A stretch of 64,000 nucleotides of DNA, from NCBI GenBank assembly GCA_030692355.1, contig JAUYCF010000089.1, positions 1 through 64,000 on the forward strand. The letters run 5' to 3'. The DNA comes from Thiobacillus sp. (lineage in GTDB: Bacteria; Pseudomonadota; Gammaproteobacteria; Burkholderiales; Thiobacillaceae). Below, piece after piece: positions 24,923-33,953 of the stretch (positions within the stretch are counted from its first letter, which is position 1; every line of letters starts with the position of its first letter). The position numbers and the translations under genes are program-made. The notes under the pieces are model-generated. The model ran no database searches, was not told the DNA's origin, and worked only from the letters and a program-made list of their open reading frames with translations.

Positions 24923-26401
24923 TTAGCCTTGGGCGAACCAGGGCGCGCGTGCGGCCATGATCAATTGTTTGGCGCGTTCGGCATCCATGGCGGACATTTC
25001 GGTCAGTTCGTCGACTGCCAGTTCCGCCAGATCCTCGGTGGTGTGGATGCCTTTGCTGGCAAGCATGCGTGCGGTTTCTGCGTCCATGCCTTCGAGCGAC
25101 AACAGGTCGCCGGCGGAGGCTTCGACCTGCTCCTCGCCGACAATGGCGGCGGTCAGCAACGCGTTGCGGGCGCGGTTGCGCAGTTCGTTGACCAGGTCTT
25201 CGTCGAAGGCCTCGATCTCGAGCATTTCGTTGAGCGGGACGTAAGCGACTTCTTCCAGCGTGGAGAAGCCTTCGTCGACCAGAATCTGGGCGACTTCCTC
25301 GTCCACATCGAGCTTCTCGACGAAGAGCGCGAGGGTCTTGCCGCTTTCGCTCGACTGCTTCTCTTCTGCCGTTTCACGCGACATGATGTTGAGCTCCCAG
25401 CCGGTCAGCTCGGACGCCAGGCGCACGTTCTGGCCGCCGCGGCCGATGGCCATCGCCAGTTGTTCCTCGTCCACCACCACGTCCATGCTGTGCTTGTCTT
25501 CGTCCACCACGATGGAACTGACTTCGGCGGGTGCCAGCGCATTGATGACGTACTGCGCGGGGTCGGACGACCAGTGGATGATGTCGACGCGCTCGCCCGC
25601 CAGTTCGTTGGTCACCGAGGTGACGCGCGAACCGCGCATGCCGATACAGGTGCCGATCGGGTCGATGCGCGGGTCGTGCGATACTACGGCGATCTTGGCG
25701 CGCAGGCCGGGGTCGCGGGCGGCCGCCTTGATTTCCAGCAGCTCTTCCTCGATTTCCGGCACTTCGAGCTCGAACAGCTTCATGATGAATTCGGGCGCGG
25801 TGCGCGACAGCACCACCTGCGGGCCGCGGGCGCCGCGGTCGATGCGCAGCAGGTAGGCGCGGACGCGGTCGCCGACGCGCAGGTTTTCGCGCGGGATCAT
25901 CTGGTCGCGGTGCAGGAAGCCCTCGATGCGGCCCGATTCGATGATGGCGTTGCCGCGGTCGATGCGTTTCACCACGCCGCTGACGAGGTGTTCCTTGCGG
26001 TCGAGGAAGTCGCTGATGATCTGTTCGCGCTCGGCATCGCGGATCTTCTGCAGGATGACCTGTTTGGCCGCCTGTGCGCCGATGCGGCCGAACTCGACGT
26101 TCTCCAGCGGCTCTTCGATGTAGTCGCCGATTTCGATGTCGGGAATCTTGTCCTGCGCGTCGATCAGCAGAATCTGGTAACCCTCGGATTCGAGGTCGGC
26201 TTCGGACACCACCTGCCAGCGGCGGAAGGATTCGTATTGGCCGGTTTCGCGGTCGATCGCCACGCGCACGTCGGCCTCTTCCTTGAAGCGCTTCTTGGTG
26301 GCGGACGCAAGCGCCTGCTCCAGCGCTTCGAACACCACATCCGGGCCCACGTTTTTTTCGCGCGCCAGCGCGTCGGCCAGCATTAACAATTCACGACTCA
26401 T
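24923..26401 (-). CDS. nusA: Transcription termination/antitermination factor NusA
   Basis: RNA polymerase-associated factor modulating pausing, termination and antitermination. Domains in order: N-terminal polymerase-binding domain ([18 protein letters not shown]), S1 ([24 protein letters not shown]), two KH domains ([14 protein letters not shown] and [13 protein letters not shown]) and two acidic C-terminal repeats that bind the alpha subunit CTD. Two ATGs are adjacent (26404 and 26401); the second has better spacing to GGAGG. It has 492 residues. Confidence 0.98.
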   Translation of the reverse strand: MSRELLMLADALAREKNVGPDVVFEALEQALASATKKRFKEEADVRVAIDRETGQYESFRRWQVVSEADLESEGYQILLIDAQDKIPDIEIGDYIEEPLENVEFGRIGAQAAKQVILQKIRDAEREQIISDFLDRKEHLVSGVVKRIDRGNAIIESGRIEGFLHRDQMIPRENLRVGDRVRAYLLRIDRGARGPQVVLSRTAPEFIMKLFELEVPEIEEELLEIKAAARDPGLRAKIAVVSHDPRIDPIGTCIGMRGSRVTSVTNELAGERVDIIHWSSDPAQYVINALAPAEVSSIVVDEDKHSMDVVVDEEQLAMAIGRGGQNVRLASELTGWELNIMSRETAEEKQSSESGKTLALFVEKLDVDEEVAQILVDEGFSTLEEVAYVPLNEMLEIEAFDEDLVNELRNRARNALLTAAIVGEEQVEASAGDLLSLEGMDAETARMLASKGIHTTEDLAELAVDELTEMSAMDAERAKQLIMAARAPWFAQG

Positions 26402-26418
26402 CATTCCCTCCAGCCCGC

Positions 26419-26847
26419 CTAAACCTTGGGGTTCAGGCGGGCAGCGTCCACATTCCCTAAATCGACCGACACTTCCGTGCCATCGACGATCAACTTCACT
26501 GCATTTTCTTCCAGGCCGAGCAGCCGGCCGCTGAGGCGCCGCCGGTTGTCCATCGGCACCCGCAGCTTGAGCGTCACCGGCTCACCGGCAAAGCGTACGT
26601 AGTCCTGCGGCTTGACCAGCGGCCGGTCGATACCGGGCGAGGACACTTCCAGCCTGTCATAGTCGATGTTCTCGACGGTGAACAGGTGGCTCAGGTGATT
26701 GCTCACCGTTACGCAATCCTCGATCGTGATGCCACCCGGCTTGTCGATGAAAATCCGCATCAGCCCGCGCCCGGCGCGTTCCAGCGTCACCAGCTCGTAA
26801 CCGAGTCCGGCAAGTACAGGCTCCAGGCGGGCGGGCAAATCCATCAT
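26419..26847 (-). CDS. rimP: Ribosome maturation factor RimP
   Basis: About 142 residues; assists 30S assembly. [56 protein letters not shown] and [29 protein letters not shown] are the RimP core. The start is 26847 or 26844 (two adjacent ATGs, no strong ribosome-binding site); the track's extra 30 residues translate the leader, including the hairpin at 26913-26938. First gene of the nusA operon. Confidence 0.95.
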   Translation of the reverse strand: MMDLPARLEPVLAGLGYELVTLERAGRGLMRIFIDKPGGITIEDCVTVSNHLSHLFTVENIDYDRLEVSSPGIDRPLVKPQDYVRFAGEPVTLKLRVPMDNRRRLSGRLLGLEENAVKLIVDGTEVSVDLGNVDAARLNPKV

Positions 26848-26912
26848 TACAAATCCATCTTCGTGCCGCTGCGCGGCGCAAACGAAACCGCATGAACGTA
26901 GGGCGCAGCACA

Positions 26913-26938
26913 AATAAAAAATGGGCGAACCGCCCATT
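26913..26938 (-). terminator. Terminator-like hairpin in the rimP-nusA leader
   Basis: On the transcribed strand ATGGGCG-GTT-CGCCCAT is followed directly by TTTTTTATTT, a textbook intrinsic terminator. It lies about 70 bases before rimP and downstream of the promoter at 26962-26990, so transcripts started there must read through it. It would also end the tRNA transcript coming from upstream. Confidence 0.85.
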
Positions 26939-26961
26939 GTTGTTAATAATCAAGCGCCGGA

Positions 26962-26990
26962 ATTATACCACTCGGGCAGGTAGTCTGAAA
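26962..26990 (-). promoter_or_regulatory. Promoter of the rimP-nusA-infB operon
   Basis: Minus strand: TTTCAG, a 17-base spacer ending TGG, then TATAAT, i.e. a perfect extended -10 with optimal spacing. The predicted transcript start is near 26955, only about 16 bases before the hairpin at 26913-26938. It lies just past the CCA end of tRNA-Leu. Confidence 0.72.
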
Positions 26991-26997
26991 GACAAGA

Positions 26998-27084
26998 TGG
27001 TGCCCGGAACCGGGGTCGAACCGGTACGCCATCGCTGGCGAGGGATTTTAAGTCCCTTGTGTCTACCAATTTCACCATCCGGGC
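26998..27084 (-). tRNA. tRNA-Leu (anticodon TAA)
   Basis: GCCCGGATGGTGAAATTGGT opens an 87-nt type II tRNA ending with an encoded CCA. The anticodon loop ACTTAAAAT gives TAA. Acceptor arms GCCCGGA/TCCGGGC pair completely and the T arm CCGGTTCGACCCCGG is intact. Confidence 0.97.
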
Positions 27085-27107
27085 GAAACGGACAGCTGGC
27101 TTGAGTC

Positions 27108-27181
27108 TGGAGGCGCGAGCCGGAGTCGAACCGACCTACACGGATTTGCAATCCGGTGCATAACCGCTTTGCTATCGCGCC
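27108..27181 (-). tRNA. tRNA-Cys (anticodon GCA)
   Basis: GGCGCGATAGCAAAGCGGTT starts a 74-nt tRNA with anticodon loop ATTGCAAAT (GCA) and encoded CCA. Acceptor stem GGCGCGA/TCGCGCC is perfect. Confidence 0.97.
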
Positions 27182-27250
27182 GTCGCGGTGAACTGCTTAA
27201 ACGAAAAAGGGAAAACATCCGGACTACGCCATCTGTTTTCCCCAGAATAC

Positions 27251-27326
27251 TGGAGCGGGAAAGGAGGCTCGAACTCCCGACCTCAACCTTGGCAAGGTTG
27301 CGCTCTACCAGCTGAGCTATTCCCGC
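27251..27326 (-). tRNA. tRNA-Gly (anticodon GCC)
   Basis: GCGGGAATAGCTCAGCTGGT starts a 76-nt tRNA with anticodon loop CTTGCCAAG (GCC) and encoded CCA; acceptor GCGGGAA/TTCCCGC pairs fully. It lies 50 bases after pgsA and is likely co-transcribed with pgsA, tRNA-Cys and tRNA-Leu. Confidence 0.97.
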
Positions 27327-27376
27327 GTTTCAAGGCTGCGCATTATGGGGATTCCGCTTTTTTCTGTCAACAATTT

Positions 27377-27946
27377 TCATGAAGTTTTTTGCAGCGCGCG
27401 CGCTGCCATCACAAGGTAATACGCCATCGACACCAGGGTGAGCAGCGCGGCAATCCAGATCAGCAGCGTGCCGATGCCGGCAATGGGCAGGCCGGCGGCC
27501 GGGTCGAAATACAGCAGCAGCACGATGGCGATCATCTGCGCCGTGGTTTTCAGCTTGCCGACGAAGGACACCGCCACGCTGGCGGATTTGCCTTCCCTGG
27601 CCATCCACTCGCGCAGGGCCGAAATGGTGATTTCGCGGCCGATGATGATGAGCCCGATGAGCGGCGCCACGCGGCCGAGGTCGATCAGCACGATCAGCGC
27701 GGCGGCGACCATCAGCTTGTCGGCCACCGGGTCGAGAAAGGCGCCGAAGGCCGAGGTCTGGCCGAGCGCGCGCGCCAGATAGCCGTCGAGCCAGTCGGTC
27801 AGCGCCGCCACCCCGAAAAATGCCGCAGCCAGCAGGTTGGCTTCACGCGGTGTCACCCAGCCGTCCGGCAGGTAGAAGACGCCCGCCATCAGCGGAATGA
27901 AGAGGATGCGCAGCCAGGTGAGCAGGTTGGGGAGATTGAGGGGCAT
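27377..27946 (-). CDS. pgsA: CDP-diacylglycerol-glycerol-3-phosphate 3-phosphatidyltransferase
   Basis: Membrane enzyme making phosphatidylglycerophosphate for phosphatidylglycerol and cardiolipin. The CDP-alcohol phosphotransferase motif is DWLDGYLARALGQTSAFGAF followed by LDPVADK. The 189-residue protein starts at 27946 (MPLNLPNLLTWLRILFIPL) and has several transmembrane helices. The track's 401-residue ORF includes an antisense-frame extension across uvrC and is not real. Confidence 0.96.
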   Translation of the reverse strand: MPLNLPNLLTWLRILFIPLMAGVFYLPDGWVTPREANLLAAAFFGVAALTDWLDGYLARALGQTSAFGAFLDPVADKLMVAAALIVLIDLGRVAPLIGLIIIGREITISALREWMAREGKSASVAVSFVGKLKTTAQMIAIVLLLYFDPAAGLPIAGIGTLLIWIAALLTLVSMAYYLVMAARALQKTS

Positions 27947-27951
27947 CAGTG

Positions 27952-29754
27952 TTAATGGAGGGCGTTGTAGATGGTTTCCGCCAATTCTCGACTGATACCG
28001 TTCACCGTGGCAAGCGCGTCGACGCCGGCGTCGCGCACGCCCTGCAATCCGCCGAAGCGTTCCAGCAGCTGTTTGCGGCGCTTGGGGCCGATTCCGGCGA
28101 TGTTTTCCAGGGTCGATTGCAGACGTGCCTTGCCGCGTTTGGCGCGGTGGCCGGTGATGGCGAAGCGGTGCGCTTCGTCGCGCACCTGCTGGATCAGGTG
28201 AAAGCCGGGGTGGTCCTTGGCGAGCCTGAGTTCGCGGCCGTCGGCGAAGATTAGCGTTTCCAGGCCGGGCTTGCGCGCCTCGCCCTTGGCGACGCCGAGC
28301 AGCAAAATATCGCTCAGGCCGAGTTCGGTCATCGCCTCGACCGCGCTCGAAATCTGACCTTTGCCGCCATCGATCAAGAGCAGGTCGGGCAGCACGCCGT
28401 TTTCCTCCACGCTCTTGCGGAAGCGCTTGGTCAGCGCGGCGCGCATCGCGGCGTAGTCGTCGCCCGGGGTGATGCCGCCGATGTTGTAGCGGCGGTAGTC
28501 GGATTTCTTCAGGTCGTCGCCTTCGTAGACGACGCACGAGGCGATGGTGGCTTCGCCCATGGTGTGCGAGATGTCGAAGCATTCGATGCGGTTCAATTGC
28601 GGCAGGTCGAGCGTATCGCGCAGTGCCGCCAGCCGCTGCGACTGGTTGGCGCGGTCGGCGCTGCGGCGTGCGGCGGACAGGCGCGCGTTGGCCTGCGCCA
28701 TGCCTATCCAGACTTTTCGCTCGCCGGTGACGCGGTGCAGGAGCGAGACTTTTTTGCCGGCCTGTTCGGACAGCAGCGCTTCCAGCGCGTCGGTCTCGAT
28801 CGCTTCGCTGATCAGGATGCGCGCCGGGACCGGGTGCTCGAGGTAGTGCTGGGCGATGAAGGCCTCCAGCGCTTCGGCCGGCGTCGCGCCCTCGCCGTGC
28901 TGCGGGAAGAAGCTGCGGTCGCCGAGATGGCGGCCGCCGCGGATCATGGTGAGGTTGACCGCGATCACCCCGCCGGCCTCTGCCACCGCCACCACGTCGG
29001 CATCGGCCTCGCCGCCGGTGGTGTCGACGAACTGCTTTTCGCGCACCGTCGCCAGCATGCGCAGGCGGTCACGCAGCAGGGCGGCAGTCTCGAAATCGAG
29101 CGTGGCGGCGGCGGCGTTCATCTGTTCGGTGATCAGCTCGGTCAGCGCGGAGGCCTCGCCGTGCAGCAACCGGGCGGCCGCGCTGACGTCGCGCGCGTAG
29201 GCTTCGGGCGTGACGAGCTTGACGCAGGGCGCGGTGCAGCGCTTGATCTGATGCAACAGGCAGGGGCGCGAGCGGTTGGCGAACACGGTGTCCTCGCAGG
29301 TGCGCAGCTGGAACACTTTCTGCAGCAGCTGGATGCTCTCGCGCACCGCGTAGGAATTGGGGTAGGGACCGAACGCCTGGTCGCTCTTTTTCGGCGTGCC
29401 GCGAAAATAGGCCAGCCGCGGAAAGCGGTGCCCGGTCAGCAGCAGGTAGGGGTAGGACTTGTCGTCGCGGAACAGGATGTTGAAGCGCGGCTTCAGCCCC
29501 TTGATCAGGTTGTTCTCCAGCAGCAGCGCCTCGGCCTCGGTGCGCGTCACCGTGGTGTCGATGTGATCGACGCTTTTCAGCATCAGCCGGATGCGCGGGC
29601 TCTGGTCGGTTTTCTGGAAATAGCTGGTGACGCGCTTCCTGAGGTGTTTCGCCTTGCCGACGTAGAGCACCGCGCCGGCCGCGTCGATCATGCGGTAGAC
29701 GCCGGGCAGGGTGGGCAGCGAGGCGAGAAAGTCCTTGTCGACGCTCACACGCAA
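27952..29754 (-). CDS. uvrC: Excinuclease ABC subunit C
   Basis: Makes both incisions in nucleotide excision repair. The 600-residue protein starts with the GIY-YIG nuclease ([25 protein letters not shown]), then the cysteine-containing region ([17 protein letters not shown]), a UVR domain, the RNase H-like endonuclease with [20 protein letters not shown] and [10 protein letters not shown], and a helix-hairpin-helix tail ([23 protein letters not shown]). Only five bases separate it from pgsA. Confidence 0.98.
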   Translation of the reverse strand: MRVSVDKDFLASLPTLPGVYRMIDAAGAVLYVGKAKHLRKRVTSYFQKTDQSPRIRLMLKSVDHIDTTVTRTEAEALLLENNLIKGLKPRFNILFRDDKSYPYLLLTGHRFPRLAYFRGTPKKSDQAFGPYPNSYAVRESIQLLQKVFQLRTCEDTVFANRSRPCLLHQIKRCTAPCVKLVTPEAYARDVSAAARLLHGEASALTELITEQMNAAAATLDFETAALLRDRLRMLATVREKQFVDTTGGEADADVVAVAEAGGVIAVNLTMIRGGRHLGDRSFFPQHGEGATPAEALEAFIAQHYLEHPVPARILISEAIETDALEALLSEQAGKKVSLLHRVTGERKVWIGMAQANARLSAARRSADRANQSQRLAALRDTLDLPQLNRIECFDISHTMGEATIASCVVYEGDDLKKSDYRRYNIGGITPGDDYAAMRAALTKRFRKSVEENGVLPDLLLIDGGKGQISSAVEAMTELGLSDILLLGVAKGEARKPGLETLIFADGRELRLAKDHPGFHLIQQVRDEAHRFAITGHRAKRGKARLQSTLENIAGIGPKRRKQLLERFGGLQGVRDAGVDALATVNGISRELAETIYNALH

Positions 29755-29763
29755 AAACCTCTT

Positions 29764-29839
29764 ATCCGCGAAGGACGCGAAGATGCGCGAAGCAAGACCT
29801 TAAAGATTTTCTTCGCGTCCCTTCGCGTCCTTCGCGGAT
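29764..29839. repeat. Palindromic repeat family A, copy 3
   Basis: ATCCGCGAAGGACGCGAAG...TTCGCGTCCCTTCGCGTCC...TTCGCGGAT, imperfect ~26-bp arms separated by about 25 bases, between the tautomerase gene and uvrC. Confidence 0.88.
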
Positions 29840-29846
29840 GAAAAAA

Positions 29847-30032
29847 TCATTCCTCATCGAGCAGCTTGCCGGCGATCGCCCAGTTCTCGTCGGGCAGTTC
29901 CTCGAACGCGATATACGTGTAGGAGGCCGGCTTGCCTGCATGGCGCTCCAGCGTGGCGGTGATTTCCTCGGCGACTTTCTGCTTCTGCTCGCGGGTCAGC
30001 GTGCCGGCGAGCTTGATGGTGACGACGGGCAT
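29847..30032 (-). CDS. 4-oxalocrotonate tautomerase family protein
   Basis: A 61-residue small tautomerase: MPVVTIKLAGTLTREQKQKVAEEITATLERHAGKPASYTYIAFEELP. After removal of Met the terminal Pro is the catalytic base of the family. Substrates of such paralogues are often unknown. Its start lies 37 bases inside the end of the uracil-DNA glycosylase gene in another frame, so it is the last member of the overlapping operon. Confidence 0.9.
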   Translation of the reverse strand: MPVVTIKLAGTLTREQKQKVAEEITATLERHAGKPASYTYIAFEELPDENWAIAGKLLDEE

Positions 30033-30658
30033 GATCGGTTCTCGCTTTGAATCAGGGTGAACACCGCCGCGAACATTTCCGGGGTGAGGCGGCGCGTCTG
30101 GGTATTGTAGCGGGAGCAGTGGTAGCTGCTCACCAGCCGCCGTCCGCCGGGCAGGCGGTAGTCGCTGGCGTGGGCGAAGGGATAGTCCTTGAGCTTCAAC
30201 CCCAATGCGCGCAGAACGGCCTGATGCGCGATCTGGCCCAGCGCCAGGATGCTGGCGTGCGCCGGCAAGGCGGCAATTTCGGCTGCCAGGAAACGGTTGC
30301 ATTCGCGGATCTCGCCCGGTTCCGGCTTATTGGCCGGCGGCAGGCATTTCACCGCGTTGGTGATGCGGCAGCCGGTGAGCGTCAGGCCGTCGTCTGCCGA
30401 GATCGATTCCGGTGCGCTGGCGTAGCCGAAGCGGTGCAGGGTCTGGTACAGCAGCACGCCGGCGGTGTCGCCGGTGAACGGCCGGCCGCTGCGGTTGGCG
30501 CCGTGCATGCCGGGGGCGAGACCGACGATCAGCAGGCTCGGTGCCGGGTCGCCGAAGGCGGGCACCGGGCGGGCGTGGTAATCGGGGTGGCGCGCGCGCA
30601 CCTCGTCCAGAAAGGTGGAAAGGCGTGGGCAGGCGCGGCAGTCGAGGTCGAAGTTCAT
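29996..30658 (-). CDS. Uracil-DNA glycosylase, family 5 (UdgB-like) with Fe-S cluster
   Basis: Removes uracil or other deaminated bases from DNA. CRACPRL provides the first Fe-S cysteines, and GLAPGMHGANRSGRPFTGD is the catalytic motif A of family 5 enzymes, which lack the Asp/Asn nucleophile of family 1. LTGCRITNAVKCLPP and GQIAHQAVLRALG and SYHCSRYNTQ (motif B) follow. It has 220 residues. The ATG at 30658 overlaps the cation-transporter stop (ATGA). Confidence 0.93.
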   Translation of the reverse strand: MNFDLDCRACPRLSTFLDEVRARHPDYHARPVPAFGDPAPSLLIVGLAPGMHGANRSGRPFTGDTAGVLLYQTLHRFGYASAPESISADDGLTLTGCRITNAVKCLPPANKPEPGEIRECNRFLAAEIAALPAHASILALGQIAHQAVLRALGLKLKDYPFAHASDYRLPGGRRLVSSYHCSRYNTQTRRLTPEMFAAVFTLIQSENRSCPSSPSSSPAR

Positions 30659-31596
30659 TGCGAATGCGGTGTGAAGGTGCCGCGCAGCAGTAGCTGCGCC
30701 GTCAGCACTTCCGGCTGCAAAGTGACGTGGCGGATGCCGTGCCGCGTGTCCATCAGCTGGCGGGCGGCGGCGAGGATGCCCGGCCAGTCGGCCAGGCTGC
30801 GGATTTCCAGGTGGGCCGACAGTGCGATGGTGTCGGACGAAAGGGTCCACACGTGCAGGTCGTGCACCCGCAGCACGCCGTCGAGCCTGGCCAGATCCTG
30901 GCCGATAGTGTCGAGCCGGAGATTGAGCGGCACGCCTTCCATCAGCACGTGCACGACTTCGCGCAGCAGGCGCAGCGCCGAAACCAGAATCAGTGCCGCC
31001 ACCAGCAGGGACAGCAGCGGGTCGATCGGGGTCCAGCCGGTGGTGACGATGACGATGCCGGACGCAATCGCCGCCACCGAGCCGAGCGCGTCGCCCAGTA
31101 CATGGAGCAGCGCGGCGCGGCTGTTGAGCGTGTGTTCGCCGCGGCTCAGCACCCAGGCGACGGCGAGATTGATCGCGAGACCGATGACCGCGACGGTGAT
31201 GACCGTGCCGCCGGCGATGTCGCGCGGGGCGCCGATGCGCTCGATGGCTTCGCGCACGATGAAACCGATCAGCACCAGCATCAACAGGCTATTGAACAGC
31301 GCGGCCATCACTTCGGCGCGCACCAGACCGTAGGAATGCCGCATGCTGGGCGGACGCCGCGCCAGCCAGGCAGCAGCAGCAGCCAGCCCCAGCGCGGAGC
31401 TGTCGGTGACCATGTGGGCGGCGTCGGCCAGCAGCGCGAGCGAGCCCGACCACCAGCCCGCCGCAGCCTCGACCCCGGCGAAGGCCAGCGTCAGCAGCAG
31501 GGCGACGATCAGGGTGCCGTTTTGCGCCGTGTGAGTGTGGCTGTGGCCTGCACCGTGGCCGGACGCAGCATCGTGGTCGTGTTTATGCGCGGCCAC
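30655..31596 (-). CDS. Cation diffusion facilitator (zinc/cobalt/cadmium efflux)
   Basis: A 313-residue CDF-family antiporter exporting divalent metal ions across the inner membrane. A His-rich cytosolic N-terminus (HKHDHDAASGHGAGHSHTH) precedes six membrane helices; the metal-site motifs are ADAAHMVTDSSALG (helix II) and HVLGDALGSVAAI (helix V). The start is inferred as GTG at 31596, 14 bases inside nagZ. The C-terminal cytosolic domain (VHDLHVWTLSSDTIALSAHLEI) is complete. Confidence 0.92.
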   Translation of the reverse strand: MAAHKHDHDAASGHGAGHSHTHTAQNGTLIVALLLTLAFAGVEAAAGWWSGSLALLADAAHMVTDSSALGLAAAAAWLARRPPSMRHSYGLVRAEVMAALFNSLLMLVLIGFIVREAIERIGAPRDIAGGTVITVAVIGLAINLAVAWVLSRGEHTLNSRAALLHVLGDALGSVAAIASGIVIVTTGWTPIDPLLSLLVAALILVSALRLLREVVHVLMEGVPLNLRLDTIGQDLARLDGVLRVHDLHVWTLSSDTIALSAHLEIRSLADWPGILAAARQLMDTRHGIRHVTLQPEVLTAQLLLRGTFTPHSQ

Positions 31597-32662
31597 AGTA
31601 ATCGGTCGGATCGGTCTGCAGGTTGAGGTCGGCGGAATCCTGCCCCAGCCCGGCGATGTGGTGCAGCGCGTTGGCGTAGCGCGCCGATTCGCGCAACTGG
31701 ACCAGCGTCGGCGGGTGCGGGTGGCCGTGCATGCGCGCCAGCCGCGCGCGGGCGGGCGCGGGCCAGTCAACCTTCAGATTGGCCAGCACCTCGTCCGCCA
31801 GGTCGGGCCGGTTGCAGACCAGCGCCATGTCGCAGCCGGCGTCGAGCGCTGCGGCCACCCGCTCGACTACGCCACCCGCCACGGCGGCGCCTTCCATGCA
31901 CAGGTCGTCGCTGAAAATCGCGCCGCCGAAACCCAGCTGGCGGCGCAGCAGTTTTTGCAGCCACACTTTGGAAAATCCGGCGGGCCGGTCGTCGACCTCG
32001 GGGTAGATCACGTGCGCCGGCATCACCGCGGCCAGCCCCGCCTCGATCATCAGCCGGAACGGCACCAGGTCGGTAATCGCCATGTCGGCCAGGGTGCGCT
32101 CGTCCATCGGGATCGCCACGTGCGAATCCGCCTTGACGAAGCCGTGGCCGGGGAAGTGCTTGCCGCAGGCGGCCATGCCGGCGTCCTTCATGCCAAGCAT
32201 CACCGCCTGGCCCAGCTGAAAAACGGCGTGCGGGTCGGCATGGAAGGCGCGGTCGCCGATCACCGAGGAGGCGCCGTAATCCAGATCGAGCACCGGCGCA
32301 AAGCTGAAGTCGACGCCGTGCGCGCGCAGCTCGCTCGCCAGCACGAAACCGGTTTCGCGTGCCAGTTCGCGGGCGCGCTGCGGGTGGTTGTTCCAGATTT
32401 CGCCGAAGGCGCGCATCGGCGGCAGGCGGGTGAACCCTTCGCGGAAGCGCTGCACCCGGCCGCCCTCCTGATCGGCGCCGATCAGCAGCGGCGCGGGCTT
32501 GAGCGCGTGGATCTCGGCGGTCAGCGCGGCCAGCTGCGCCGGATCGCGGTAGTTGCGGGAAAACAGGATCACACCGCCGACGAGCGGATGGGCGAGGCGG
32601 CGGCGGTCGTCGTCGGTGAGTTCGGTGCCCGCCACGTCGAGCATCAAGGGGCCAAGGGTCAT
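31583..32662 (-). CDS. nagZ: Beta-N-acetylhexosaminidase (cell-wall recycling)
   Basis: Family GH3 enzyme removing GlcNAc from anhydro-muropeptides in the cytosol. LIGADQEGGRVQRFREGFT, KHFPGHGFVKADSHVAIP (catalytic loop with the Asp/His pair), IFSDDLCMEGAAV (nucleophile Asp) are all present; 359 residues. Its ATG at 32662 overlaps the acpS stop (ATGA). NagZ products can influence beta-lactamase induction in some bacteria. Confidence 0.97.
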   Translation of the reverse strand: MTLGPLMLDVAGTELTDDDRRRLAHPLVGGVILFSRNYRDPAQLAALTAEIHALKPAPLLIGADQEGGRVQRFREGFTRLPPMRAFGEIWNNHPQRARELARETGFVLASELRAHGVDFSFAPVLDLDYGASSVIGDRAFHADPHAVFQLGQAVMLGMKDAGMAACGKHFPGHGFVKADSHVAIPMDERTLADMAITDLVPFRLMIEAGLAAVMPAHVIYPEVDDRPAGFSKVWLQKLLRRQLGFGGAIFSDDLCMEGAAVAGGVVERVAAALDAGCDMALVCNRPDLADEVLANLKVDWPAPARARLARMHGHPHPPTLVQLRESARYANALHHIAGLGQDSADLNLQTDPTDYCGRA

Positions 32663-33063
32663 GTTGCGTTCTCCGAAGAAGAATTGGACTGCTCGAGCAC
32701 GACAAACGCCAGCACCAGGTCGCCCTCGTCCGACAGCGAAACATGATGCGCCGTGACGCCGCGCGCGGCCAGCCACTCGGCGAGTTCGGGCGCGCATTGA
32801 AGGAAGGGCTTGCCGCGCGGGTCGCGCAGTACGGCGATGTTGCGCAGCGATACCGGCGCGCGCAGCCCGGTTCCCGCAGCCTTGGCGAACGCCTCCTTGG
32901 CGGCGAAGCATTTGGCGAGGAAGCGCGCCGGGTCGCGGCTGGCTTCATATCCTGCGTATTCGGCCGGGGCGAGGATGCGGTTTGCGTAGGGCTCGCCAAA
33001 GCGCGCGAGGCCGCTGCGAATCCGCCTGGCGTCCAGCAGGTCGGTGCCGATGCCGTGGATCAC
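32659..33063 (-). CDS. acpS: Holo-[acyl-carrier-protein] synthase
   Basis: Transfers 4'-phosphopantetheine from CoA to acyl carrier protein. The GTG at 33063 starts VIHGIGTDLLDARRIRSGLARFG; the second motif AKCFAAKEAFAKAAGTGL carries the metal-binding Glu. It has 134 residues. The start overlaps the radical SAM stop (GTGA). The common order is pdxJ-acpS-nagZ; here pdxJ is absent and a radical SAM gene takes that position. Confidence 0.95.
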   Translation of the reverse strand: MIHGIGTDLLDARRIRSGLARFGEPYANRILAPAEYAGYEASRDPARFLAKCFAAKEAFAKAAGTGLRAPVSLRNIAVLRDPRGKPFLQCAPELAEWLAARGVTAHHVSLSDEGDLVLAFVVLEQSNSSSENAT

Positions 33064-33893
33064 AATGAAACTTTCACGGGTAAACCAGCCGCGCGGATTT
33101 TTTCGGCGAAGGCTTCGAGCCATTCGGCGGGCAGCGCCGACAGCCGGCCTGCCTGCGGCTGCATCGATGGCCGCGCCAGACCATACAGCAGCACACCCTG
33201 CACCGGAATGGATTGCTGCCGGATACGCGCCACCGCATCCAGATAGGCCGCCTGTTCCGCTTCCGACGGCGGCTTGCCGTCGAGCGCGAACACGCAGGTT
33301 TGCAGCCAGGTCGGGCACAGCCGCGCGGCTACGGCCAGCCGCTCGAACTGCCTGTCGGGTGAAACCCGCGTCTGGTTGACGCTGCGCATGCCGGCGGCGG
33401 TCGCGCTATCGAACTTGAACCAGACCTCGCCGTTCAGCGCCGCCATTTCCCCGATGCCCTCCTGCACGCGTGGCCGGTCGGCCAGGCTGCCGTTGGTGAT
33501 CAGCACCAGCTTGGCTGTTTTTCTTTCAGGATTGCCTTCGGGTCCGGCCAGATCAAAGTCCTTCATCACCCGGCCGATCAGCTCGATGACTTGCGGAAAG
33601 GCCTTGGCGCTGGTCGGCTCGCCGTTGCCCGACAGCGCAATGTCGTTCAGCCGCCGTGCGCCCTCGGGTACGCGCGTTTGCATGAAGTCGCCGTGGACGA
33701 TGTCGGCGAGCATCGCGCGCAGCTCGGCTTCCAGTTGCGCCAGATCGATCTCGGGCGCCGTGCCGCGCGTCAGGCCCGGCACCTGGCAATACACGCACGC
33801 CCAGTTGCAGGCGTTGTTCGGATTGAGGTTGACCCCCACCGAGACGCCCCCCGCACGGCGCGAGACCACGGGATAGACATAGGTCATCCCCAC
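33060..33893 (-). CDS. Radical SAM protein of unknown function
   Basis: A 277-residue (or slightly longer) radical SAM protein. The cluster motif is NNACNWACVYCQVPG (CxxxCxxC), preceded by SRRAGGVSVGVNLNP; ALSGNGEPTSAKAFPQVIELI and LVLITNGSLADRP match SAM-binding beta strands. The codons before the ATG (33893) encode KKPALLTPVNHNRDTVG in frame, which resembles homologous N-termini, so translation may start further upstream at a non-ATG codon; no good alternative is visible before the stop at the higA end. Substrate unknown. Confidence 0.87.
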   Translation of the reverse strand: MGMTYVYPVVSRRAGGVSVGVNLNPNNACNWACVYCQVPGLTRGTAPEIDLAQLEAELRAMLADIVHGDFMQTRVPEGARRLNDIALSGNGEPTSAKAFPQVIELIGRVMKDFDLAGPEGNPERKTAKLVLITNGSLADRPRVQEGIGEMAALNGEVWFKFDSATAAGMRSVNQTRVSPDRQFERLAVAARLCPTWLQTCVFALDGKPPSEAEQAAYLDAVARIRQQSIPVQGVLLYGLARPSMQPQAGRLSALPAEWLEAFAEKIRAAGLPVKVSL

Positions 33894-33953
33894 GGTGTCG
33901 CGGTTATGGTTGACGGGGGTGAGTAATGCAGGTTTTTTGATGATGCGCTCGCT

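Noticed and set aside
27377-28582. 401-residue version of PgsA
   Set aside because: The N-terminal 212 residues are an out-of-frame reading of uvrC; a normal 189-residue PgsA starts at 27946.
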